A DNA stretch of 7,790 nucleotides, from positions 1 through 7,790 of the forward strand of contig JAHLBL010000070.1 of assembly GCA_020625635.1 (NCBI GenBank), read 5' to 3'. The position numbers were made by a program, and so were the translations under genes. The notes beneath the pieces were generated by a model, which had not been told where the DNA came from, did not search any database, and saw only the letters and a list, made by a program, of their open reading frames with translations. Below, one piece after another: positions 1 through 6,107 of this stretch. How positions within the stretch are numbered: position 1 is the stretch's first letter; every line of letters starts with the position of its first letter. Source of the DNA: a bacterium. GTDB taxonomy: Bacteria > Bacillota > Clostridia > Oscillospirales > Acutalibacteraceae.

Positions 1-46
1 TCAGGAGGGTGTAAGTCCCTTTCTGAGAAATACGTTCCGAAAAAAT

Positions 47-81
47 AACCGACTCTGTTACCCTATGGTTCAGAGTCGGTT
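47..81. terminator. Bidirectional intrinsic terminator downstream of murE
   Basis: An 11-bp perfect stem (AACCGACTCTG at 47-57 pairing with 71-81) encloses a 13-base loop that can form three more pairs (ACC 60-62 with GGT 67-69). On the minus strand the hairpin begins about 14 bases past the murE stop and is followed by a U-run (complement of 41-45). On the plus strand it is followed by TTTTGGTTTTT (81-91). It can therefore end transcription from both sides, which suggests a rightward gene ending just left of the window. Confidence 0.88.
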
Positions 82-95
82 TTTGGTTTTTAAGA

Positions 96-1556
96 TTATT
101 TAAGCTCTTCAAGCACTTCCGCGATAAGCTCGCGCTCGTCCATATGGTACTTGACGCCCTTGATTTCCTGATAGTCCTCGTGTCCCTTGCCCGCGAGTAC
201 GATGATATCGCCGTCCTGAGCGTTTTCGATGCAGTATTTTATCGCGTCCTTGCGGTTGGGGACTACTACGTACTTGCCGTCGGTCTTGGCGAGACCGACC
301 TTTATGTCCTCGATGATGTCCATAACATCCTCAAAGCGGCTGTTGTCCTCGGTGATGACGGACAGATCGCTGAGCCGTCCGCTCGTTTCGCCCATTTCGT
401 AACGGCGCACCTTGGGACGGTTTCCGCCCGCGCCGAACATTGTAATCAGTCGGTTCGGCTTGTACTGACGGAGCGTGGTGAGGACGTTCTCCATCGAGAG
501 CGCGTTGTGCGCGTAGTCGATAAGCAGAGTGTAGTTACCCGGTACGGGCACGATCTCGACCCTGCCCTTTACCATAACGGTCTTAAGTCCCTCGAGGATC
601 GCGTCGTTGCCTACGCCCATATCCGCGCATACGGCTATCGCGGCGAGAGCGTTGTATACGCTGAAATGTCCCGGGATAGCGACGTCGACGGAGGCTTCGC
701 GCTTGCCGCCGAGGTCAAAGTGAACGCCGAGGAAGCCGGGCTTGGAGAGCAGCATATCGTTGGAGGCGGTGAGGTCGGCGTTTTTGTCAAAGCCGAAGGT
801 CTCGGTTTTGCAGGTCGCGTCCTTAATGATTTCCTGCCACTTTTCGTCGTCGCGGTTGATTATGCCCGTTTTGCACTTCCTGAACAGCATAGCCTTGCAC
901 TCGAGGTACTCCTGCATATCCTTGTGCTCGGCTCCGCCGATGTGGTCGTGGGAGAAGTTGGTGAAAATGCCGTAGTCAAAATCGATCGCGTCTACTCTGT
1001 GCCACTTCAGTCCGATCGAGCTCGCCTCGATTATCATAGCCTTGCAGCCGCTGTCAGCCATCCTGCGCATAGCCTTCTGAACCTCGTAGCTCTCGGGAGT
1101 GGTGTTGTCGGTTTTTATGAGCTCGTCGCCGATGATGATACCGAGCGTGCCTATAGTGCCGCTTTCGATTCCCGCGCAGGCGAGGATCCTCTTGATCATG
1201 GCGACCGTCGTGGTCTTGCCCTTTGTACCTGTGATCGCGATAGTCGTAAGCTCCTTCGCGGGGTTGCCGAAGAACGCCGCACTCACATACGCGAGAGCCT
1301 CTCTCGTGTCGTCAACCTTTATTACCGTCACATCGTTGCCGACGCCTTCAACATCGTCGCTAACCAGCAGAGCCGCGGCTCCTTTGGCGGCAGCGTCGGC
1401 GGCGTACTTGTGACCGTCGGCGTTGTAGCCCTTCAGACAGACGAACAGAACGCCCTCGCTTACCTTGCGCGAGTCGTAGATTATGTCGGTGACGTCTTTG
1501 TCACCGCCCTGAATAACAGTGTGTTTTATACCGCATAATAAATCAGTGAGTTTCAT
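96..1556 (-). CDS. murE: MurE-family UDP-N-acetylmuramyl-tripeptide synthetase
   Basis: This cytoplasmic ATP-dependent ligase adds the third residue, probably meso-diaminopimelate, to UDP-MurNAc-L-Ala-D-Glu in peptidoglycan synthesis. At 486 residues it has full family length. Visible parts are an N-terminal UDP-substrate domain (about 1-100, with YDSRKV at 27-32), the Mur P-loop GTKGKTT (110-116), NTTPES (151-156), the presumed carbamylated Lys221 in the YLECK segment, a central ATPase domain to about 335, and a C-terminal ligand domain with DYAHN (347-351), FGAGGNR and GKGHEDYQ (456-463). Gly456 and Glu460 match the residues that contact diaminopimelate in E. coli MurE. Two oddities are the recognition motif, which reads DNSR (404-407) instead of DNPR, and SSIGL (179-183) where most MurE have SSHxL. 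The ATG follows GGAGG by 6 bases. It is transcribed alone and divergently from the maltodextrin operon. Family membership is secure; the amino acid added is inferred, and a second murE elsewhere is possible. Confidence 0.93.
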   Translation of the reverse strand: MKLTDLLCGIKHTVIQGGDKDVTDIIYDSRKVSEGVLFVCLKGYNADGHKYAADAAAKGAAALLVSDDVEGVGNDVTVIKVDDTREALAYVSAAFFGNPAKELTTIAITGTKGKTTTVAMIKRILACAGIESGTIGTLGIIIGDELIKTDNTTPESYEVQKAMRRMADSGCKAMIIEASSIGLKWHRVDAIDFDYGIFTNFSHDHIGGAEHKDMQEYLECKAMLFRKCKTGIINRDDEKWQEIIKDATCKTETFGFDKNADLTASNDMLLSKPGFLGVHFDLGGKREASVDVAIPGHFSVYNALAAIAVCADMGVGNDAILEGLKTVMVKGRVEIVPVPGNYTLLIDYAHNALSMENVLTTLRQYKPNRLITMFGAGGNRPKVRRYEMGETSGRLSDLSVITEDNSRFEDVMDIIEDIKVGLAKTDGKYVVVPNRKDAIKYCIENAQDGDIIVLAGKGHEDYQEIKGVKYHMDERELIAEVLEELK

Positions 1557-1604
1557 ATTGAGCCTCCGTAATTTTTTTCTGACAGTTTGTACCTTGCTTG
1601 TTCT

Positions 1605-1633
1605 ATTATATCAATTCGCGGCGTAAATTACAA
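1605..1633 (-). promoter_or_regulatory. Predicted vegetative promoter of murE
   Basis: On the minus strand a perfect TATAAT (1605-1610) lies 17 bases from TTGTAA (1628-1633), which matches the -35 consensus at 4 of 6 positions. Transcription would start near 1598, giving a leader of about 40 bases before the murE ATG with its GGAGG at 1563-1567. No octamer repeat lies within this promoter; the nearest copy starts at 1691. Confidence 0.72.
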
Positions 1634-1690
1634 CAGAATATTTACCCGAAACAGCGTGTTTTTCGGAGTTAAAAAAACGATGTATCAAAA

Positions 1691-1960
1691 TGCACAAAAG
1701 ATTATAAACTATACATAATCCCGCCCCGAAAACCGCCTCCCGAAACTCGGATTTTGTCGGAAAAGTCTATAAAACAGATTAAGTAATAGTTAATTTGCAC
1801 AAAAGCTCTTTGTGCATAGTTCATATAAACAGAAATGCAATTTTGTGCATAATGCTGTTTTAATCGGATTTGTGGGTAAAATTGCACAAATATACAGGTT
1901 GTATTTGATGTTTTAGACAAAAAGAACAAAGGGAGTTGTATTTTTGTGCTAATTTGTGGT
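1691..1960. repeat. Cluster of TTTGTGCA/TGCACAAA octamers, candidate operator array
   Basis: Exact copies are TGCACAAA at 1691-1698, 1796-1803 and 1883-1890, and the reverse complement TTTGTGCA at 1809-1816 and 1842-1849. Near-copies are TTTGTGGG (1869-1876), TTTGTGCT (1943-1950) and TTTGTGGT (1953-1960). Several extend to ATGCACAAAA. Two copies form a perfect inverted repeat with a 5-base gap (1796-1816). The last two near-copies lie 10 bases apart, between the -35 and -10 of the malE promoter. This arrangement fits binding sites for a transcription factor controlling the maltodextrin operon. The motif is directly visible; the regulator is unknown. Confidence 0.7.
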
Positions 1961-1965
1961 ATTAT
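1936..1965 (+). promoter_or_regulatory. Predicted promoter of the malE-malF-malG operon
   Basis: TTGTAT (1936-1941) and TATTAT (1960-1965) are separated by 18 bases, and TGG (1957-1959) directly before the -10 gives it an extended -10. Start of transcription is expected near 1972, leaving a leader of about 100 bases. Near-copies of the octamer fill the spacer (1943-1950 and 1953-1960), so a protein bound there would compete with RNA polymerase. Confidence 0.68.
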
Positions 1966-1978
1966 TTATGTAGTGATA

Positions 1979-2035
1979 AGACGGGGTAGTCCCCGAAAGA
2001 GCTCCGTCTCACTCGGCACTTGTGAACTGTGCTGA
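1979..2035 (+). promoter_or_regulatory. Structured 5' leader of malE mRNA (two hairpins)
   Basis: The first hairpin pairs AGACGGGG (1979-1986) with CTCCGTCT (2002-2009), 8 pairs including one G-U. A competing 4-pair hairpin, GGGG (1983-1986) with CCCC (1991-1994), uses the same bases, so the two cannot coexist. A second hairpin pairs 2013-2019 with 2029-2035, 7 pairs with one G-U, and ends about 25 bases before the malE ribosome binding site. It matches no riboswitch class that I recognise. It may stabilise the transcript or act in control. Confidence 0.4.
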
Positions 2036-2073
2036 AAACTATATTATTCTATTTCAGAAAGAGGGAATTCAAA

Positions 2074-3459
2074 ATGAAAAAAATCATTGCGTTACTTTTA
2101 GCAGCAATGATGATCGTTGCTGTTTTCGCAAGCTGCGGTGGCGGCGGCGGCAACGGCGGCTCCACAGACTCAAAGTCTGACACAAAGTCATCTGACGAAG
2201 GTGGCAACGAGGACACATTCGATTACACAAAGTTCAGCGATGAGAACACCGGTAAGGGCTTCGACGCTAACGTAATCGACGACGACTTCGGCGGCGAGAC
2301 AGGCGCTAACCTTAAGGTTTGGGCTCCTGACGCTTACGCTAAGCTCCTCAAAGAGCAGTGCGACGCTTTCGCAAAGAAGTTTGCCGACAAGAACATCAAG
2401 ATCACAGTAAGTGTTCAGTCCGAGGATTCCGCGGGCACAAAGCTCCAGACAGATGCAAGCGCATCCGCTGACGTATTCGGCTTCGCTTCCGACCAGCTCA
2501 CAAAGCTTAAGAACGCAGGCTGCCTCAACCCCGTTCCCACACCGTTTGCTGCTGACATTAACGCTACAAACATCAAGAACGCTGTAGAGGTTTGCGCTGA
2601 CGAGCTCGACGGCGACCAGACACTCTTCTGCTATCCCGAGACCGGTAACGGCTACTTCCTCGTATACGACAAGTCTGTTGTATCCGATGACGACGCTAAG
2701 ACACTCGAGGGCGTTCTCGCAGCTTGTGAGAAGGCAGGCAAGAAGTTCATCATGGACGCCGGTAACGGCTACTATGCATGCATGTTCGTATTCACAGGCG
2801 GACTTGAGCTTGCAGGTCTTGAGAAGGACGGCACAACTCAGAAGTTCAACGACTACAAAGAGGACGACGTTGTAGCTTCAATGAAGGCTTTCTCAACTCT
2901 TATGCACAAGTATAAGAACACATTCGTAAGCAACGGCACAGGCACCATTCCTTCAGGCTTTACTAAGGACTCCAAGGGCGTTTCCAAGTGCGGCGCTGGT
3001 ATCGACGGTAACTGGGATACAGCAGGCATCAAGAAGGCTCTCGGCGACAACTTCGGCGCTTCCAAGCTTCCCACAATCAACATCAACGGCGAAGACAAGC
3101 AGATCGTTTCCATGTATGGTTACAAGATGATCGGCGTTAACTCCGCTTCCAAGTATCCCAACACCTCTCAGGTTCTCGCATACTACCTCTCCAGCGAGGA
3201 GTGCCAGAATCAGAGAGCTGAGCAGCTCGGCTGGAGCCCGACAAACAACAAGTCCGTAGAGTCTGAAGTAGTTCAGAACGACGTTGCTATCAAGGCTCTT
3301 ATCGCTCAGAGTGAGTATTCCGTACCTCAGGCTAACGTTGGTTCCATCTGGGATCCGCTCGCTAACCTCGGCAAGAAGCTCTATGACGACAACACCGATC
3401 CTGCTTCCTATGACTTCAATAAGCTTCTCAAGGATACAGTTACAAACATCAATATGTAA
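2074..3459 (+). CDS. malE: Maltose/maltodextrin ABC transporter substrate-binding lipoprotein (MalE type)
   Basis: This extracellular solute-binding protein is tethered to the membrane by lipid and delivers oligosaccharides to the MalF/MalG permease encoded next. The 461-residue product starts with a lysine-plus-hydrophobic signal peptide ending in the lipobox FASC, so Cys21 is the predicted lipidated residue. A long Gly/Ser/Asp-rich linker (about 22-78) precedes the folded domain, which begins near NLKVWAP (80-85). Family 1 binding-protein features include NGYFLVYDKS (192-201), GIDGNWDTAG (309-318), VSMYGYKMIGV (345-355) and ECQNQRAEQLGWSPT (376-390). The ATG at 2074 is preferred because AGAGGG (2060-2065) lies 8 bases upstream and the signal peptide begins there; an in-frame GTG at 2029 has no ribosome binding site and would put charged residues ahead of the signal. 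Codons are strongly biased, suggesting high expression. The ligand is inferred from the partner permeases and nearby amylase. Confidence 0.88.
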   Translation: MKKIIALLLAAMMIVAVFASCGGGGGNGGSTDSKSDTKSSDEGGNEDTFDYTKFSDENTGKGFDANVIDDDFGGETGANLKVWAPDAYAKLLKEQCDAFAKKFADKNIKITVSVQSEDSAGTKLQTDASASADVFGFASDQLTKLKNAGCLNPVPTPFAADINATNIKNAVEVCADELDGDQTLFCYPETGNGYFLVYDKSVVSDDDAKTLEGVLAACEKAGKKFIMDAGNGYYACMFVFTGGLELAGLEKDGTTQKFNDYKEDDVVASMKAFSTLMHKYKNTFVSNGTGTIPSGFTKDSKGVSKCGAGIDGNWDTAGIKKALGDNFGASKLPTININGEDKQIVSMYGYKMIGVNSASKYPNTSQVLAYYLSSEECQNQRAEQLGWSPTNNKSVESEVVQNDVAIKALIAQSEYSVPQANVGSIWDPLANLGKKLYDDNTDPASYDFNKLLKDTVTNINM

Positions 3460-3501
3460 TTGCAGCTTTAATATATAAAGTATATAAAGCAAATTAACAA
3501 T

Positions 3502-3534
3502 GCCGCGGGCGGTCTTCCGCAGGTCGTCCGCGGC
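3502..3534 (+). promoter_or_regulatory. GC-rich hairpin after malE (mRNA stabiliser or attenuator)
   Basis: GCCGCGGGCG (3502-3511) pairs with CGTCCGCGGC (3525-3534), 10 pairs with one G-U and a 13-base loop. No U-run follows, so it is not a classical terminator. A second small hairpin follows immediately: ACCCGA (3537-3542) with TCGGGT (3546-3551), three-base loop. Placed 42 bases after the malE stop, the pair could protect the malE message from 3' decay and reduce read-through into malF. Confidence 0.62.
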
Positions 3535-3585
3535 TTACCCGATAATCGGGTGCGACGTTATCGTGTAGTTTTGAAAATTGTTGGC

Positions 3586-3641
3586 TTAAATAATAATTTT
3601 TAAAACGAGGGGAACAGGATAACGCAAAAATTATTATTTAA
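3586..3641 (+). repeat. Perfect 16-bp AT-rich inverted repeat upstream of malF
   Basis: TTAAATAATAATTTTT (3586-3601) is exactly repeated in inverse orientation at 3626-3641. The 24-base loop is purine-rich and contains CGAGGGG, which resembles a ribosome binding site. The downstream arm ends about 10 bases before the malF ribosome binding site. The structure may form in the mRNA leader of malF or be a protein-binding site; no U-run follows to make it a terminator. Confidence 0.7.
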
Positions 3642-3669
3642 ACTAACTGAAAAGGGAGAGTGATATTAG

Positions 3670-5238
3670 ATGAGATACATTGATTATGTGCAGCTAAATC
3701 CTTTCCAGAAATTCGGCTATAACTTTGTCAAGTTCTTTAAGAAACTGCCCGGCACTCTTGCGAAATTCTTTAAGGCTGTCGGTCTCGGTATAGTTCACTT
3801 CTTCACAGGAATTGGTAAAGGTTTTGCCGGATACGGAAAAAGATTCGTAAAAGGCGATATCTTTGTAAAATTATCTTATCTTATTATGGGCCTCAGCAAT
3901 ATGGTCAGAGGTCAGATTATCAAGGGACTTATATTCCTGCTCACCGAGATTGCGTACATAAGCTTCGCGATTATGTTCGGCTGGCAGTATATCTCCAAGC
4001 TTTGGGTTACAAACCCGCTTTTCCACGGCACTATTCAGAAGTACGAGCCGGGCGTTGCGGCTTACGTTGGTGCTGAAGGTTCAGAGTGGACCACAGGCGC
4101 AGGCCGAGGCAAGAAGGAAATTCTTGCTCACGACAACTCAATGATTATTCTTCTCTACGGCGTTCTTGCTATTATCATCACTGTTTTGTTCATAGCACTT
4201 TACATTGCAAGCACAAAGAGCGCTTACAAGGTAGCCGAGATGAAGAAGAACGGCGAGCACGTTGAGGGCTTCCGCGAGGAAATCCAGCAGTTCTTTGACG
4301 AGAAATTCCACGTCACACTGCTTACAGTTCCCTGCGTACTGATCGGCGCGTTTACGATTTTGCCGATGCTGTTTATGATCCTTATCGCGTTTACAAACTA
4401 CGACTCCGCGCACACCGTTCCGAACCAGCTGTTCGGCTGGATCGGTTTCGAGACATTCAGCGAGGTTACAAACGTCGTAGGAAGCGCGAGAAAGGCACAG
4501 ACATTTATTTACCTTACTCAGTGGACAATTATCTGGGCTATTTTCGCTACCTTCTCCAACTACATATTCGGTATGATCGTAGCCCTTATGATCAACAAAA
4601 AGGGCATCAAGCTTAAGAGCCTCTGGAGAACACTCTTCGTAGTAGTTGTAGCTGTTCCTCAGTTCGTATCCCTTCTTGTTATGTCGCAGATGCTCAACTC
4701 GGATACAGGTGCTATCAACCTCGCGTTGAAGGAGTGGTTCGGTATGAACCCGATCAAGTTCCTTGACGGTGAGGTATTGACGGCGCGAATTACGATTATC
4801 GTCGTTAATATCTGGGTAGGTATCCCGTACACAATTCTTATCACATCAGGTATTCTTATGAATATCCCCGCTGACCTCTACGAGTCGGCGACAATCGACG
4901 GCGCGGGCCCTGTAAAGAGCTTTATGAAGATCACACTTCCTTACATGCTCTTCGTTACAACCCCGTACCTCATCACAAGCTTCATAGGCAACATCAATAA
5001 CTTTAACGTTATTTACCTGTTGACGCAAAACGGCGGACCTGTCATCAAAGACTTCGAGGCGTACAACGCTTCGGGTACCGATATTCTTGTAACGTGGCTG
5101 TTCAAGCTCACCATGAACTACAACGACTACGCACTTGCATCGGCGATAGGTATCCTTGTATTTATTGTCTGCGCGACATTGTCGTTGATCACGTTCAATG
5201 TCACCAAGTCGGCAAAGGATGAGGAGGCGTTCTCATGA
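3670..5238 (+). CDS. malF: Maltodextrin ABC transporter permease (MalF type)
   Basis: This inner-membrane permease pairs with MalG to form the sugar channel. At 522 residues it is close to E. coli MalF (514), much longer than the roughly 300-residue permeases of most sugar importers. About eight hydrophobic segments can be seen, near 83-107, 157-180, 216-241, 282-308, 318-342, 372-395, 424-441 and 487-510. The EAA loop that docks on the ATPase is ESATIDGAG (405-413) followed by FMKITLP (418-424). A roughly 65-residue N-terminal part before the first membrane segment is rich in Phe, Lys and Gly and looks amphipathic. A 50-residue hydrophilic loop (108-156) separates the first two segments. The start is supported by AAAGGGAGAG (3651-3660), 9 bases before the ATG. 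It is followed by malG with an ATGA overlap, implying translational coupling. Membership is firm; exact ligand inferred. Confidence 0.9.
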   Translation: MRYIDYVQLNPFQKFGYNFVKFFKKLPGTLAKFFKAVGLGIVHFFTGIGKGFAGYGKRFVKGDIFVKLSYLIMGLSNMVRGQIIKGLIFLLTEIAYISFAIMFGWQYISKLWVTNPLFHGTIQKYEPGVAAYVGAEGSEWTTGAGRGKKEILAHDNSMIILLYGVLAIIITVLFIALYIASTKSAYKVAEMKKNGEHVEGFREEIQQFFDEKFHVTLLTVPCVLIGAFTILPMLFMILIAFTNYDSAHTVPNQLFGWIGFETFSEVTNVVGSARKAQTFIYLTQWTIIWAIFATFSNYIFGMIVALMINKKGIKLKSLWRTLFVVVVAVPQFVSLLVMSQMLNSDTGAINLALKEWFGMNPIKFLDGEVLTARITIIVVNIWVGIPYTILITSGILMNIPADLYESATIDGAGPVKSFMKITLPYMLFVTTPYLITSFIGNINNFNVIYLLTQNGGPVIKDFEAYNASGTDILVTWLFKLTMNYNDYALASAIGILVFIVCATLSLITFNVTKSAKDEEAFS

Positions 5239-6095
5239 TTAAGAGTTTTAAAGCCAGAAGAATCATCTCCAATACCGTCATTTATGTTATCCTTGCAATC
5301 CTCGGATTTATCTGGATCACTCCGCTTATTTATCTCGTACTGCAGTCCTTCTCGGGCGACCCGGGCGCTATTCCCGCTCATCCGCTCCCCGAGAGCTTCA
5401 GCCTTGATAACTACAAGGAGCTTTTCTACCCCGAGAACACCCAGTATCTTGACTTTCCGAGATGGTACATCAACACATTCGTTGTTGCTATTTTCAGCTG
5501 CATTATCTCAACCCTCAGCGTTCTGATGGTTGCTTATGCGTTCAGCCGTCTCCGCTTCAAGACACGTAAAAAGTTCATCAACATCGGTATGATTCTCGGA
5601 ATGTTCCCCGGATTCATGACCATGATCGCTATCTACTACATCCTCAAGGCAATCGGTCTCACAGGTCAGCTTCCCGCACTTGTAATCTGTTACAGCTCGG
5701 GCGCGGGTCTCGGATATCAGATTTCAAAGGGCTTCTTCGATACTATCCCGCGTGCGCTCGACGAGGCGGCGACTATCGACGGAGCTACCCGTAATCAGAT
5801 TTTCTGGAAGATTATTCTTCCTATGTCCAAGCCTATCGTTGTTTACACCGTTCTTACGGCGTTCATCGGTCCGTGGACAGACTTTATCCTTGCTAAGATC
5901 GTTATCTTCGACAACCAGCCCAACTACACAGTTGCGATTGGTCTGCAGACAATGATCGACCAGGATCACTTGAATCAGTGGTATAAGCGATTCCTCGCAG
6001 GTTCCGTACTTGTTGCGGTTCCGATTACACTCCTGTTCCTCAAGATGCAGAAATATTATGTCGGAGGCGTAACCGCCGGCGGCGTAAAGGGTTAA
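5235..6095 (+). CDS. malG: Maltodextrin ABC transporter permease (MalG type)
   Basis: This is the second membrane permease of the maltodextrin importer. The 286 residues match the family length (E. coli MalG is 296). About six hydrophobic segments are visible, near 12-38, 80-104, 115-138, 144-160, 199-220 and 253-270. The EAA loop is DEAATIDGA (176-184) with FWKIILP (190-196), the site where the ATPase couples. The extreme C-terminus, GGVTAGGVKG, is nearly identical to the MalG C-terminus, which in E. coli reaches into the ATPase dimer; this is the strongest sign of a maltose-type system. Its ATG overlaps the malF TGA by 4 bases, with GGAGG (5223-5227) inside malF, 7 bases upstream, so the two permeases are probably made in equal amounts. 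The operon then ends at a strong hairpin without any ATPase gene. Confidence 0.92.
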   Translation: MIKSFKARRIISNTVIYVILAILGFIWITPLIYLVLQSFSGDPGAIPAHPLPESFSLDNYKELFYPENTQYLDFPRWYINTFVVAIFSCIISTLSVLMVAYAFSRLRFKTRKKFINIGMILGMFPGFMTMIAIYYILKAIGLTGQLPALVICYSSGAGLGYQISKGFFDTIPRALDEAATIDGATRNQIFWKIILPMSKPIVVYTVLTAFIGPWTDFILAKIVIFDNQPNYTVAIGLQTMIDQDHLNQWYKRFLAGSVLVAVPITLLFLKMQKYYVGGVTAGGVKG

Positions 6096-6107
6096 TCTCA
6101 AATTCAT

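Larger units (their letters stand above)
1557..2073. other. Divergent intergenic region between murE and malE
   Basis: This is a 517-base AT-rich spacer without a supportable gene. From left to right it holds the murE ribosome binding site and promoter, a small hairpin (CCGAAA 1646-1651 with TTTCGG 1661-1666, no U-run, function unknown), the octamer cluster from 1691 to 1960, the rightward promoter, and a structured leader for malE. The 75-codon minus-strand open frame at 1702-1929 has a composition typical of random AT-rich sequence and no evident ribosome binding site, so it is not called. Confidence 0.8.
3460..3669 (+). other. Structured malE-malF intercistronic spacer
   Basis: This 210-base gap inside the operon contrasts with the 4-base overlap between malF and malG. 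It holds a GC-rich hairpin, a short hairpin, a 56-base AT-rich inverted repeat and the malF ribosome binding site. A weak promoter-like pair, TTGAAA (3571-3576) with TAATTT (3594-3599) at 17 bases, is too poor to call. Such spacers often lower expression of permeases relative to the binding protein. Confidence 0.6.

Noticed and set aside
1..26. Imperfect hairpin at the left edge (TCAG 1-4 with CTGA 23-26, AGGG with CCCT)
   Set aside because: It is too short and cut by the window edge to identify; it could be the tail of a neighbouring gene or RNA, but nothing supports a call.
144..1538. 464-codon open frame on the plus strand opposite murE
   Set aside because: It lies entirely antisense to a confidently identified murE, has no family resemblance, and reflects the GC-rich third positions of murE codons.
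1691..1890. Octamer repeats as a CRISPR array
   Set aside because: The repeats are only 8-10 bases, irregularly spaced and in both orientations.
1702..1929. 75-codon minus-strand open frame in the murE-malE spacer
   Set aside because: It overlaps the octamer array, has no evident ribosome binding site, and the product looks like translated AT-rich spacer.
2029..2073. GTG at 2029 as an upstream start for malE
   Set aside because: It has no ribosome binding site and would place about 15 partly basic residues before a standard signal peptide; the ATG at 2074 has AGAGGG at the right distance.
2953..3492. 179-codon minus-strand open frame opposite malE
   Set aside because: It is antisense to malE and lacks any recognisable domain; it is a shadow of biased codons.
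3586..3641. Inverted repeat as an intrinsic terminator
   Set aside because: The stem is almost all A and T and no U-run follows the second arm, so termination is unlikely.
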